Of a DNA stretch of 64,000 nt, positions 17,353 through 28,305 are shown piece by piece (the first letter of the stretch is position 1; the number at the start of each line of letters is the position of its first letter). The DNA comes from Gammaproteobacteria bacterium (GTDB lineage Bacteria; Pseudomonadota; Gammaproteobacteria; Pseudomonadales; Azotimanducaceae). The DNA lies in NCBI GenBank assembly GCA_026705345.1, contig JAPPAV010000012.1, positions 1 to 64,000 on the forward strand, in the 5' to 3' direction. Below the pieces are notes generated by a model. The model saw only the letters and a program-made list of their open reading frames with translations, was not told the origin of the DNA and ran no database searches. A program made the position numbers and the translations under genes.

Positions 17353-17967
17353 ATGGAAGTTCGTAATCCGACCCTATGGGTAATCCTACTTGCTGCAAGC
17401 GTGTCCGTAGCTGCGGACAAGAAGCCGGACGGTGCCACGAAGAAATGGTCCGTTTCGCTGTATGAGACCAGTTTCCACGCCTACGGAGGCGTTCGTGCCA
17501 TGGATTCCCTTCCCGACGGGGCGAATGGTTACACCGAGTCGTTGTCTTTGCTGTCGCCGAATGTCGGTGTGGGCTATGCCCTGAACGAACGCTGGTCGGT
17601 CGACACCAACGTGCAAATGGGGCCTAGGGCCAGTTACGCAACGCTGATGGATGGGTTGGAGGGTTTTCCGCGCATCGAGTTCAAGAGTACGTTTTTGTCC
17701 GTGATGGCTGCCCGCGAGTACAAACTGCCCGAAGGATGGTCATTGGCACCCAAGCTCGGCGTTGCCGTCTCCTCTCGCTACTACGAGGAGGACAAGCACG
17801 ACGTGCGGTCGACGAACTGGACCAGTTCGCTCGAACCGGTGGCGGCGGTCGAGTTGAGGAGACGGATTACGGATAGACTGTCGTTGTCGACCGACTACAC
17901 CCGTTACTTCACAGACGACAGCGAAATCAACGGCGCGTTCAAGGTCGGTCTTCGGTTCCGGTTCTGA
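17353..17967 (+). CDS. Outer-membrane beta-barrel protein
   Basis: A 204-residue protein with a cleavable signal peptide (residues 1 to about 21, ending VSVAADKK). Alternating amphipathic strands follow, such as VGVGYALNERWSVDTNVQ, SLAPKLGVAVSSRYYEE and DRLSLSTDYTRYF. It ends in Phe (GLRFRF), the usual C-terminal signal for outer-membrane assembly. This fits a small eight-stranded barrel of the OmpA/OmpW/porin-like type. GGGAGGAAG lies just before ATG 17353. Its specific function is unknown; the upstream exbD gene is on the same strand. Confidence 0.75.
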   Translation: MEVRNPTLWVILLAASVSVAADKKPDGATKKWSVSLYETSFHAYGGVRAMDSLPDGANGYTESLSLLSPNVGVGYALNERWSVDTNVQMGPRASYATLMDGLEGFPRIEFKSTFLSVMAAREYKLPEGWSLAPKLGVAVSSRYYEEDKHDVRSTNWTSSLEPVAAVELRRRITDRLSLSTDYTRYFTDDSEINGAFKVGLRFRF

Positions 17968-18026
17968 CCTTCCTACTGGCGCGGGTTGTTCCGGACGCCC
18001 TATATCCGGCTCGGCGGTTACCTCGA

Positions 18027-20102
18027 TCAGTCACTGGCCAGCGCGTCCCAAAGAAACCGGAACGCCAGCGTCCACATGTAGGCCCTCTGGGCGTTGTCCG
18101 CCGCGCCCGCGTGTCCGCCCTCGACGTTCTCGTAGTAGAGGACGTCGTGGCCCATGTCCCGCATCTTCGCAACCATCTTCCTAGCATGTCCAGGATGAAC
18201 TCGGTCGTCGCGGGTGGATGTCGTCACCAATAGCTTCGGGTAGTCGACGTCCTCTGAGACGTTGTGGTAAGGCGAGAAGCCCTCGATGAATGCCCACTCT
18301 TCGGGGTCGTCGGGGTTGCCGTACTCCGCTATCCAGCTCGCGCCGGCTAGCAGTTCGTGGTAGCGGCGCATGTCGAAAAGCGGCACCTGGGCGACGATGG
18401 CACCGAACACGTCGGGTCGCATGGTCAGCATGTTGCCCATCAGGAGTCCGCCGTTGCTGCCGCCCATGACGCCGAGTCGCGTCGAGGTCGTGACGCCGCG
18501 CCGGATCAGGTCTTCGCCGACGGCGATGAAGTCCTCGTACGCCCGCGGCCGATTCGCTTTCAGTGCGGCCTGGTGCCATTCGGGGCCGAACTCGCCACCG
18601 CCCCGGATGTTCGCCACCACGTAGACGCCGCCGCGTTCGAGCCACGCGGCGCCGATTCCGGCCGAATACCGAGGTACCTGGGCGATCCGGAATCCACCGT
18701 AGCCGTAGAGGAGCGTGGGTTGCGGTTCGGTCGTGTCCGCACGGGAGACCTGGAAGTAGGGAATCCGGGTCCCGTCGGGGGAGGGAGCCCAGTGTTGCGC
18801 GATCACCAAGCCATCGGCGTTGAACTTGCTCGGTGCGCTCTTGACGACAACGGGGTCTTCGCCCACGGCAGCAAGCGAGACCGTCGACGGCGTCAGGTAG
18901 TCGGTGGTTTCCAGGAAATACCGGTCGTCACCATCCGGATCCACCGCATCGGCGTCGATGGTCTGGAATCCGGTCGCGTCGATTCCCGCCAATGGCGCAG
19001 CCGTCCACCCTTCGGGCCCGGGCGTCGCGACTTCGATCCGGTTGCGGACGTTGTCGAGAATGTTGACTAGCACGTGGTGGCGGGTCAGCGAATAGCCGGC
19101 AAGGGCGGTGCCTTCGCCCGGTTCGAACAGGACGTCGAGGTCCCGTTCGCCGGCGAGGAAACGGTCCAGCTTGATGGCGAGCAGACTTCCCGTCTCGTAG
19201 GTGCGCCCCGCCGGTTGCCAATCGCTGCGCGGGGTGACGTAGAGCCAGCCGCGATGCACCGCGTAACCCGCATCGGAAGGAATGGCCAGCGGCACCAGTT
19301 CGTCGCCGCGGCGGATGTAGCGGTCGCTGTTGTAGAAATCGCGCCCTCGATACACGAACTGCATCTCGAACCCGGGGGACAACTCCGCGTAGGCGCCCAC
19401 CGAGACGTCCGATGTCTCGCCCTCGAAGACCGTGATTGCATCCTCCAGGGCCTGGCCGCGTTGCCAGAGTTTGACGAACCGGGCGTAGCCGGAGTCGGTC
19501 ATGGTTCCGGGGCCGAAGTCCGTCGCCACGAAGATCTCGTCGGGACCGGCCCAGGCGACCGATTGCTTCGACTCGGGTAGGGAGAAGCCGTCGTCGACGA
19601 ACATCTTCGCGACGAGGTCGAACTCGCGCACGACGACCGCGTCGGCCCCGCCACGGGACAACCGCAACAGGCACCGGTCGTAGGTGGGGACCAAGATCGA
19701 GGTGCCCCCGTACACCCAGTTCTCGCCCTCTTCTTCGCCCAACGCGTCGATGTCCAGCACCACCTCCCAGGCGGGATCCGGTTTCCTGTACTCCTCGAGT
19801 GTCGTGCGGCGCCAGAGTCCGCGCGGATTGTCCTCGTCCTGCCACAGGTTGTAGTACCAGTCGCCGGCCTTGTAGATGTAGGGAATACGGTCGTCAGCGT
19901 CGAAGATCCCGAGCAGCCGTTGTTCGAGGGACTTGAAGTCCGGGTCTTCGGCATAGGCATTGCGTGTGGTCTCGTTGTGCCCCTCGACCCATGCCAAGGC
20001 GGCGTCGCCTTCCACGTCCTCAAGCCAAAGATAGGGATCCTCGTCAGTCGAACAGCCCAACAGCGCCACGGCCACCCCCATGCTCGTCAAGTGTTTGATC
20101 AT
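18027..20102 (-). CDS. S9 family prolyl oligopeptidase, putative lipoprotein
   Basis: A 691-residue prolyl-oligopeptidase. The N-terminus MIKHLTSMGVAVALLGCS is a lipoprotein signal with lipobox LLGC, so it is probably exported and membrane anchored. The beta-propeller opens with DPYLWLEDVEGDAALAWV. The C-terminal alpha/beta-hydrolase domain contains GYGGFRI, the nucleophile GGSNGG, the Asp in TRDDRVHPGHA and the catalytic His in EGGHAGA. It hydrolyses peptides after proline. The length is normal for the family. It stands alone between the barrel gene (convergent) and the interrupted dioxygenase (divergent). Confidence 0.93.
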   Translation of the reverse strand: MIKHLTSMGVAVALLGCSTDEDPYLWLEDVEGDAALAWVEGHNETTRNAYAEDPDFKSLEQRLLGIFDADDRIPYIYKAGDWYYNLWQDEDNPRGLWRRTTLEEYRKPDPAWEVVLDIDALGEEEGENWVYGGTSILVPTYDRCLLRLSRGGADAVVVREFDLVAKMFVDDGFSLPESKQSVAWAGPDEIFVATDFGPGTMTDSGYARFVKLWQRGQALEDAITVFEGETSDVSVGAYAELSPGFEMQFVYRGRDFYNSDRYIRRGDELVPLAIPSDAGYAVHRGWLYVTPRSDWQPAGRTYETGSLLAIKLDRFLAGERDLDVLFEPGEGTALAGYSLTRHHVLVNILDNVRNRIEVATPGPEGWTAAPLAGIDATGFQTIDADAVDPDGDDRYFLETTDYLTPSTVSLAAVGEDPVVVKSAPSKFNADGLVIAQHWAPSPDGTRIPYFQVSRADTTEPQPTLLYGYGGFRIAQVPRYSAGIGAAWLERGGVYVVANIRGGGEFGPEWHQAALKANRPRAYEDFIAVGEDLIRRGVTTSTRLGVMGGSNGGLLMGNMLTMRPDVFGAIVAQVPLFDMRRYHELLAGASWIAEYGNPDDPEEWAFIEGFSPYHNVSEDVDYPKLLVTTSTRDDRVHPGHARKMVAKMRDMGHDVLYYENVEGGHAGAADNAQRAYMWTLAFRFLWDALASD

Positions 20103-20266
20103 CTACTTCCCCGGCGATCGTCGCTGCACGCGACGCCCGCCTTGGCATCGTTACGGAATTAACCTATGTTTCCATGCGTCCTCGTTGTGGATCAACGTCC
20201 GCGCACGACCGCCGGTCAGCATCGTTGAACATAGGCACCAAAACGTCCCAAGGAAAACCCGATCCC

Positions 20267-20995
20267 ATGACAACTCCCGCGATGACCCTCGAACAGAAGC
20301 GCGACCTCTACCGCGACGGCTACATCATCCTCAGGAATGTCGTTGCCGACGAACTCGTGGAGGCGGCCCGCGCGCGCATCAAGCGCGCTCAAAAAGGCGA
20401 GAACCTCGGCCGGGACGCAGCGATGACCGATCTCGTCAACGCCTCGTCGATTACCCCCATCCTCCACGAGGCGATGGGCTATTTCGACCCGCCCGTCGCC
20501 TGCCAGGTCGGCGTCATCAAGCCGAGCAAGCCGGGTACGCGATTCACCAACTTGGGCTACCGGGACTGCGACATGCCCTACTACGGCGCGGGCATTCACA
20601 TGGACGGCAACATCACCGTCGCCGCGCCCCAGGAGGTTCAGAAGGGCACGCCGGAGGAGATCTATGCGCGCCACTTCGCGTCCGGGCCCAAGGGAGACGT
20701 CGGACGCAGCCCGGAGGTGATGGGCCACAACATGGTGCCGCTGTTCGAAGATCCGGACATGACCTTGGGACTTGGCAGCTTCACCGCCTTCGTGATCGTG
20801 CCCTTGAACGACCAGACGCGGGAAGGCTGTGGCCAGACCGCGGTGCTGCCGGGTGCCCACCACGCCATGCAGAGGTTCTTTCGCTGGCAACGCAGCGTCA
20901 ACGACTGTCTCGGTCCCGAGGGGCCGGGTTGGCCGAGGCTCGACTACGAGGTGCCGAACCGCTGCGGCATGATCTACCTGCCGAAACCCGTCTAG
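20267..20995 (+). CDS. Phytanoyl-CoA dioxygenase family protein, 5' fragment
   Basis: N-terminal 242 residues of a PhyH-family Fe(II)/2-oxoglutarate oxygenase. LYRDGYIILRNVVADELVEAAR is the usual opening, and HMDGN supplies the H-x-D iron ligands. The frame ends at TAG 20993, with a second in-frame TAG at 20999. The same reading frame then continues into the missing C-terminal part (to 21376), which carries the distal His and Arg. As it stands this fragment lacks the third iron ligand and should be inactive unless the stops are read through or are errors. The ATG at 20267 is the best start, with AAGGA about 12 bases upstream. Confidence 0.75.
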   Translation: MTTPAMTLEQKRDLYRDGYIILRNVVADELVEAARARIKRAQKGENLGRDAAMTDLVNASSITPILHEAMGYFDPPVACQVGVIKPSKPGTRFTNLGYRDCDMPYYGAGIHMDGNITVAAPQEVQKGTPEEIYARHFASGPKGDVGRSPEVMGHNMVPLFEDPDMTLGLGSFTAFVIVPLNDQTREGCGQTAVLPGAHHAMQRFFRWQRSVNDCLGPEGPGWPRLDYEVPNRCGMIYLPKPV

Positions 20996-21067
20996 GAGTA
21001 GTTTATCGACGAGACCGCGGAGTCAACGCCGGACGGCCGTCGTTGGCCGCGCCCGACCCAGATCCTG

Positions 21068-21376
21068 ATGTCGCCCGGGGACGCCTGCATCACCATGTAC
21101 CACATCCCCCACTCGGGCACCCGCAACGAGCACGGCACCGAGTCCCGCAAGAACATCATCTTCCGCATCCGTAACAAGAAGCGCCAACCCGACAAGACGG
21201 TGAGCGGCGTCACGGACCACCCGGACCGCGGCCAGATGGGCGAATGGCTGGAGTTCGAGGAAGGCAACAACCCCTGGGAGCGTTCCAAGGACGCCATGTG
21301 CGACATGTGGGACGAGTGGGAGGGCATGCGGGAGGTTGTCGCCGAAGAGCTGGCCAAGGAACGCTCGGCAGCGTAG
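21068..21376 (+). pseudogene. Phytanoyl-CoA dioxygenase family protein, 3' fragment (same frame)
   Basis: The C-terminal continuation of the gene beginning at 20267, in the same frame after the two amber codons at 20993 and 20999. The frame is open from 21002. CITMYHIPHSGTRNEHGTESR contains the distal iron-binding His and the Arg expected for the oxoglutarate carboxylate. The remainder (HPDRGQMGEWLEFEEGNNPW) is a conserved tail of the subfamily. The ATG at 21068 has no Shine-Dalgarno and lies inside the fold, so independent translation is unlikely. Together the two pieces (20267-21376) make a normal full-length protein. Confidence 0.7.
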
Positions 21377-21401
21377 GCCTCCACATGGCGAGGTTCCGAC
21401 C

Positions 21402-21824
21402 TCACACTTCGGCCCAGGGATCGATGACCTCTGCGCCGGTCGTCTCGAAATGGACCACGTTGCCCGTGACCACCGTCATGCCGTGCACCATCGCTGTCGC
21501 GGCGATAAGCGCGTCCCGTTCCGAACGGGGGTCGGGCACATGCAACCTGGCGCACTTCAGGGCGACCGCGGAGTCGACCGGGAGCGTGCGCTCCTCGAAC
21601 TCGGGCAATACATGCCCGTCCATCCAGGTACGCAGGCGCTTTCCCTGTTCGGCGTCGCGTCGTTCCACGCGCAGGATTCCGATTTCCAACTCCATCAGGG
21701 TCAGCGCCGAGATGTAGAAGCTCGAGGCGTCGCTGCCGGAGACCCACTCGGCGACACGCTGGTTGGCCTTGCCGTCGCCGAGTTTGCGCAACTCGGAGAT
21801 CACGTTGGTGTCAAGCAGGAACAT
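21402..21824 (-). CDS. PIN-domain toxin, VapC/FitB family
   Basis: A 140-residue PIN-domain ribonuclease. LLDTNVISELRK supplies the first catalytic Asp, ISALTLMELEIGI the Glu, and RDALIAATAM and TVVTGNVVHF the later acidic and Asn sites. VapC-type toxins cleave tRNA or rRNA when their antitoxin decays. The start overlaps the stop of the antitoxin gene, the classic coupled arrangement. Confidence 0.92.
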   Translation of the reverse strand: MFLLDTNVISELRKLGDGKANQRVAEWVSGSDASSFYISALTLMELEIGILRVERRDAEQGKRLRTWMDGHVLPEFEERTLPVDSAVALKCARLHVPDPRSERDALIAATAMVHGMTVVTGNVVHFETTGAEVIDPWAEV

Positions 21825-22078
21825 CAGGACAGGTCGGGCGAAGCGACTCCGATGCTCAAACGCCCCGGCTCGAAGTCGATTTCCGCCAATCCCGGCATCG
21901 ACAGTGCCTCTACCAGACTACGGCCTTTCGCCGCCAGCCTCCGGTAGTCCTCGATGGTGAGCAGAACATGCGCGGGCTTGCCGCGGTCGGTAATGAAGAC
22001 CGGACCCGATTTCGCGGCTTTCTTCGCGCCTCCGACGTCCTGATTGAGTTCGCGGCTTGTGACGGTTTTGACGGACAT
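21824..22078 (-). CDS. Phd/YefM-family antitoxin
   Basis: An 84-residue antitoxin. VTSRELNQDVGGAKKAAKSGPV is the Phd/YefM DNA-binding fold, and FITDRGKPAHVLLTIEDYRRL is its conserved second half. The C-terminal tail would wrap the toxin. It precedes and overlaps the PIN toxin gene. A 10-base-arm palindrome lies just upstream of the start, consistent with autorepression by the toxin-antitoxin complex. Confidence 0.92.
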   Translation of the reverse strand: MSVKTVTSRELNQDVGGAKKAAKSGPVFITDRGKPAHVLLTIEDYRRLAAKGRSLVEALSMPGLAEIDFEPGRLSIGVASPDLS

Positions 22079-22095
22079 GGCCGGTTCCGTGAGAG

Positions 22096-22121
22096 ATAAT
22101 GTAGTGATGTAACTACATTAT
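22096..22121. promoter_or_regulatory. Operator palindrome of the toxin-antitoxin operon
   Basis: Perfect inverted repeat ATAATGTAGT-N6-ACTACATTAT centred about 30 bases upstream of the antitoxin start. It is AT-rich in an otherwise GC-rich region, so it probably combines the promoter -10 element with the operator. Confidence 0.75.
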
Positions 22122-22267
22122 GAGCCGGCGTGCAAGCGGGAAGGGCGTGGTCGCGAGTTCACCCCGTGCTTGGTGCTCCCTCCCCGGCCTGGAGTCCAAC
22201 AACCGCAACGGCCCGGCCTCGCCGACCCGGCGGAGCCCCTCAACCCACGCTGGACGTGACTTAACCG

Positions 22268-24424
<2,157 letters not shown>

Positions 24425-24548
24425 TGATTGGCCGGACACCGGACTCGGAACGTCGATGCCGGAAGTGTAGTCCGCACATACCGTTGCGTTTTTTTGATCA
24501 CTATGGTTAAAGTTGCGCATTAATCTGTCGCCGGGCAGGGAAACGACC

Positions 24549-24932
24549 ATGTCGACCGTCAAACTCGCACGCCGCGAGAGAGAGGCGATGGAGATCCTGT
24601 ACCGCCAAGGCCCGAGCACCGTCGCCGAGTTGCAGGACCATCTCGGTGGATCGTATTCGGCTGCCCGCGCAGTGCTTTCGCGGCTAGCTCGGCGCGGTTT
24701 GGCCAACCACCGGTATGAAGGCCCGAGATACGTCTACGAACCGGCCCAGGACGTTTCCATCGCTGCGGAGTCCGCGTTGAAGGATCTGGTAGCCACCTTT
24801 TTCGGAGGTAGCAATACCGCGGTCATGACGGCGCTCCTCGGCATGTGCAAGGACACCTTGGACGACACGGAACTGAGTCGCTTGGAGGAACTGGTCGCCT
24901 CGGCACGGAAGTCCAAGCAAATCGATGCCTGA
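24549..24932 (+). CDS. BlaI/MecI/CopY-family transcriptional repressor
   Basis: A 127-residue winged-helix repressor. LARREREAMEILYRQGPSTVAELQDHL and YSAARAVLSRLARRGLANHR form the helix-turn-helix and wing of the BlaI/MecI family. The C-terminal helices (ALKDLVATFFGG, LSRLEELVASARK) are the dimer region. GGGA lies about 8 bases before ATG 24549. Classical BlaI is relieved by the BlaR1 (M56) sensor protease, and none is present here. Instead its stop codon overlaps the start of the first giant membrane protein by 8 bases, so it is the first gene of, and probable regulator for, the cassette 24549-35060. Confidence 0.88.
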   Translation: MSTVKLARREREAMEILYRQGPSTVAELQDHLGGSYSAARAVLSRLARRGLANHRYEGPRYVYEPAQDVSIAAESALKDLVATFFGGSNTAVMTALLGMCKDTLDDTELSRLEELVASARKSKQIDA

Positions 24933-27900
24933 GCCGAGCGGAGGGCACGTCAATCCGGTCCAGGTCGCCTTGGCGGCAGCAACCGCGGAGTTGCGCATCG
25001 CGCGACGAATGGTCAGGACCTGGGTGTTTGCCGCCCTCGCCGTCGGCGTGGGATTGGCCGTCTACCATACCGGGTCGATCCAACACACCCAGATGGGCTT
25101 GGCGGCGCCCCCCCGGTTTGCGCTGCCCGGCCTCGGTATTCTCGTTCTGTGGGTCCTGGTTGCCGGAACCGTGCTCCTGGCGTTCGACATTCCGGGTCGG
25201 GATGCACGTGAACGTTTGGCAGAGGCTTTGGACAGTCGTCCACCGTCGAACCTCGCCCTCTTGGCAGGCAGGCTGTCGGCTGTCGCGCTCGTCGCGTGGT
25301 TACCGTTGGTGTTGCTAGCACTGGTACTCCAGGTCGGCGGGCTAGTGTTCGACCATCTGGATGCCCGAGCGGGGGTTCCTGTCGAACCCGTTTCGCTGTT
25401 GACCTTCATGTTTGTCGATGCACCTGCCGCGCTCTCGCTCTGGGGTGCCCTGGTCGTGCTGCTGGCCGCTGTCCTACGCAATCGGCTTGTCGTCGCCCTG
25501 GTGGCGTTCGGTCTGCTGGCCACCCATGTCTGGGCGGTGTTGAACACACCCCTGTACCTGTTGCCGATCGTGTCGGGTGTCACCAACTTGGGTTTGCCGG
25601 GATCCGAGATCCTGCCCCGCACCGCATCAGGGGTTGACCTTGCCCAACGGCTGTCGGTGCTGGTCCTGGCGGCGGGTTTGCTTGCCACTGCTGCCGCGTT
25701 GCTTCCCCGCCGCGATGCGACTTCACGAGTGTCTCGCCTCGGTGCGGGCATGGCATTGCTCGTCCTCGGTGCTGCTGGAATCGGCGGTCTGTTTCGGTGG
25801 GTCGAAGCCGAACGGTTGGAACGGGTCGCGTGGGCCGAGGCCCACGAATCTGCTCTCGATGCGCCACGTCCCGACGTCGAACAGCTTTCGGGAACCATCG
25901 ACGTGGATCCGGAGCGCCAGCTCGGAATCGACGTGGTTCTCGATCTACGCACGCCGGAGACTGCGTTCGATGAACTTCGGTTCAGTCTCAACCCGTCGAT
26001 GGCGGTGGAGTCGGTTGGCGTGGACGGTACCGAGGCGCCGTTTCACCATGAACTGGGAATCCTGGCTGTGACCCCGCCTGCGGGCTTGGCGCCCGGCGCA
26101 TCGGCCCAGCTTTCCATCCGGGCCTCCGGTGTTCCCGATCCGCGTTTCGGCTATCTCGACAGTTCCGTCTGGGCGATGGACGAGACGCTTCTGGGGATGC
26201 CCATCGCCCTGCGGGGCGACGTGGCGTCGATCTACCACCCGAGTTTCGTCGCGCTGACTCCCGCGGTCGCTTGGCTGCCGATTTCCGGTGCCAGCTTCGC
26301 CATCGACGATCCCAGCCGTCGTGCGCCCGACTTCCACGACATCGATCTCCTAGTGCGGATTCCCGATGGCTGGCATGCCGCGGGCCCCGGGCGCTTGGAG
26401 GCTGACGACGGAGTCCGATTTCGGCCAAGCGTACCGCTGCCGCAGTTCCCACTGATCGCGGCGCCTTTCGAACGTCGGGCCCTGACGATGGGAGACATCG
26501 AATACGAACTGCTGATCCATCCGGAGCACCTGACCAACGTCGACTATTTCTCCGAAGAAGAACGTAGGGAGGCGACCCTTCGCCATCTCGAACAGCGGCT
26601 TCCATTCAGGTCGGGACCAAAGGTCCCCTACCCGCATGCCTTGTTCAGTATCGTGGAGGTCCCCGGCCAGCTTCGTCGCTACGGCGGGGGGCGAATCATG
26701 GATACGATACAAGCGCTGCCGGGCATACAGATGCTGTCCGAGCACGGCTTCCCGACCCGCCGTTTCGCTGCCGAAACTCCGTTCCAGGGAATGCCTGACG
26801 AGATGTGGTTTCAACAGCAGCTCTTCTTTAGCGAAAACGGGCCGCACCGGGTCCCCGCTGCCGCAGGGCGGTCACTAAACATGGGGCTGTATCTCACGAG
26901 TGCGTCCGGTGACGGTGCGATCGCGGCCAACTACCTCCTCGAGTCCCTGACTTCCTTTCTCAGCTATGAACGTCGCACGGTGGCACCGGCACACTGGCTT
27001 CAGATTGGTCTCGCACCCGGCCTGCCACTGTCCGACGGGGTGCTGAACCGACTGATGGGGACGGCGACCTTCAGTTTCGGGTGGTACCAGTTCTTCGGGA
27101 TGAGCCTCGAGGACAAGAGCGCCGAGTTCTCGTTCACCGGCGTCGACGCGATGACAACCACCGAGGGCGTCGACATCCTGATCCACAAGGGCAACCTCAT
27201 CGCGCTTGCGGTCCTGGGTCTGATGGAACGAACGAAAGTGGCCGACTTCCTCGCCCTGATGCGCAACCGGTACGGCGGCGGAACGTTCACTGTGGACGAG
27301 TTCATCGCCGCCATGTCGGAGACCGACCCCGCCATGGCGCCGTACATCGGTCACTTCATGCGCGAAGACAGCCTGCCGGGGTTTCTCGTGTCGGATGTGC
27401 GGGCGTTTAGGTTGCCGGACGACGACGGCGGCGCACCTCGCTACCAGGTCGCCGTCCATGTACGAAACGACGAGCCTGTACCGGGAGTTGCTGGTCTGAT
27501 TGTACGGGAACCTCGAGCTGACGGCTTCGGCGGGCTGTACCACCACGCGCCATTCGTCCATGTTCCGGGTAATGGTTCTCGCGAGTTCGGCGTGTTTACG
27601 AATGTACCGCCCGACGACGTGCGCTTGGAGACCTACCTGTCGCAAAACGCCCGCATCATGCGGCTGCCGCTACCGAAGGTTGACCCGGAAACAATCGTCC
27701 CGGCGGAGCCGTTTTACGGCGCGCGGCCCAGCACCTGGCTGCCCCCGGATCTCGGCATCGTCGTGGACGATCTCGACCCGGGCTATTCCTATGTCTCGCC
27801 GCCTCCGAGAGGGTTCCGGCTGCGTTTTGGCGAGGAAGGCGACGATGCTGAAATGCCCGAGTACAACTACCTCGTCCCTGTCCCGGGTTGGCATCGCCAT

Positions 27901-28305
27901 GGCGACCCGCTGACCTTGAGTTGGGGCAAGTACCGCCGGACGCTTACCCGCATTCTCGCGGGCACCGGCGACGGCAGCGCCACGTTCGCGGCGGCACTGC
28001 CCTCCGCGGGCACGTGGCGGCTCTACTACCACCTGCCGGGCGCGTCGACGAGCGGATACACCGGGCGCGCGGGCTTCCGGAATCCGGGCGAGGACTTCGG
28101 CACGTACAACCTCGAGATCGTGGCGGGCGAGGTGCGCGTCCCCGTCGCGTACGATGCCCGAATGGCAGTATCCGGCTGGAACGATATCGGCACCTTCGAA
28201 CTCCCGGCCGGCCCGGTGAGTGTCACGGTATCCGATGCCACCGATGGCCAGGTCATAGTCGCGGATGCGGTTCGATGGCAGGCAGTGGACGATCCCAGCC
28301 GCTAG
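24925..28305 (+). CDS. Giant membrane protein: ABC-2-like TM region, inactive M1-like domain, golvesin-like C-terminus (paralogue A)
   Basis: A 1,126-residue protein. About seven membrane helices occupy residues 30-295 in an ABC-2-permease-like pattern. The large remainder is then probably periplasmic. The region around residue 577 (FSIVEVPGQLRRYGGGR) and the later block near 750 (ILIHKGNLIALAVLGLM, then EFIAAMSETDPAMAPYI) match the shape of ABC permease/M1-aminopeptidase fusions, but no HEXXH zinc motif is present. The last 120 residues (GTWRLYYHLPG to VSGWNDIGTFELPAGPV and VIVADAVRW) resemble the golvesin/xanthan-lyase C-terminal domain, a probable carbohydrate- or surface-binding module. 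No ATPase gene is adjacent. It is followed by paralogue B, overlapping by 31 bases. Confidence 0.7.
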   Translation: MPEPSGGHVNPVQVALAAATAELRIARRMVRTWVFAALAVGVGLAVYHTGSIQHTQMGLAAPPRFALPGLGILVLWVLVAGTVLLAFDIPGRDARERLAEALDSRPPSNLALLAGRLSAVALVAWLPLVLLALVLQVGGLVFDHLDARAGVPVEPVSLLTFMFVDAPAALSLWGALVVLLAAVLRNRLVVALVAFGLLATHVWAVLNTPLYLLPIVSGVTNLGLPGSEILPRTASGVDLAQRLSVLVLAAGLLATAAALLPRRDATSRVSRLGAGMALLVLGAAGIGGLFRWVEAERLERVAWAEAHESALDAPRPDVEQLSGTIDVDPERQLGIDVVLDLRTPETAFDELRFSLNPSMAVESVGVDGTEAPFHHELGILAVTPPAGLAPGASAQLSIRASGVPDPRFGYLDSSVWAMDETLLGMPIALRGDVASIYHPSFVALTPAVAWLPISGASFAIDDPSRRAPDFHDIDLLVRIPDGWHAAGPGRLEADDGVRFRPSVPLPQFPLIAAPFERRALTMGDIEYELLIHPEHLTNVDYFSEEERREATLRHLEQRLPFRSGPKVPYPHALFSIVEVPGQLRRYGGGRIMDTIQALPGIQMLSEHGFPTRRFAAETPFQGMPDEMWFQQQLFFSENGPHRVPAAAGRSLNMGLYLTSASGDGAIAANYLLESLTSFLSYERRTVAPAHWLQIGLAPGLPLSDGVLNRLMGTATFSFGWYQFFGMSLEDKSAEFSFTGVDAMTTTEGVDILIHKGNLIALAVLGLMERTKVADFLALMRNRYGGGTFTVDEFIAAMSETDPAMAPYIGHFMREDSLPGFLVSDVRAFRLPDDDGGAPRYQVAVHVRNDEPVPGVAGLIVREPRADGFGGLYHHAPFVHVPGNGSREFGVFTNVPPDDVRLETYLSQNARIMRLPLPKVDPETIVPAEPFYGARPSTWLPPDLGIVVDDLDPGYSYVSPPPRGFRLRFGEEGDDAEMPEYNYLVPVPGWHRHGDPLTLSWGKYRRTLTRILAGTGDGSATFAAALPSAGTWRLYYHLPGASTSGYTGRAGFRNPGEDFGTYNLEIVAGEVRVPVAYDARMAVSGWNDIGTFELPAGPVSVTVSDATDGQVIVADAVRWQAVDDPSR

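Noticed and set aside
20993-21001. Reassignment of TAG to an amino acid
   Set aside because: TAG is the ordinary terminator of several clearly complete genes here (ctaB, acetyltransferase, fbiC, mpl), so global recoding does not fit.
24425-24548. Promoter hexamers before the BlaI-type gene (TTGATC and CATTAA, 18 apart)
   Set aside because: The -10 match is only three of six bases. The stretch is AT-rich and likely promoter-bearing, but the exact site cannot be supported.
27888-28274. Longer N-terminus for the second giant membrane protein
   Set aside because: The extra 129 codons overlap the preceding gene in another frame and have no similarity to the paralogue's start. ATG 28275 aligns with it.
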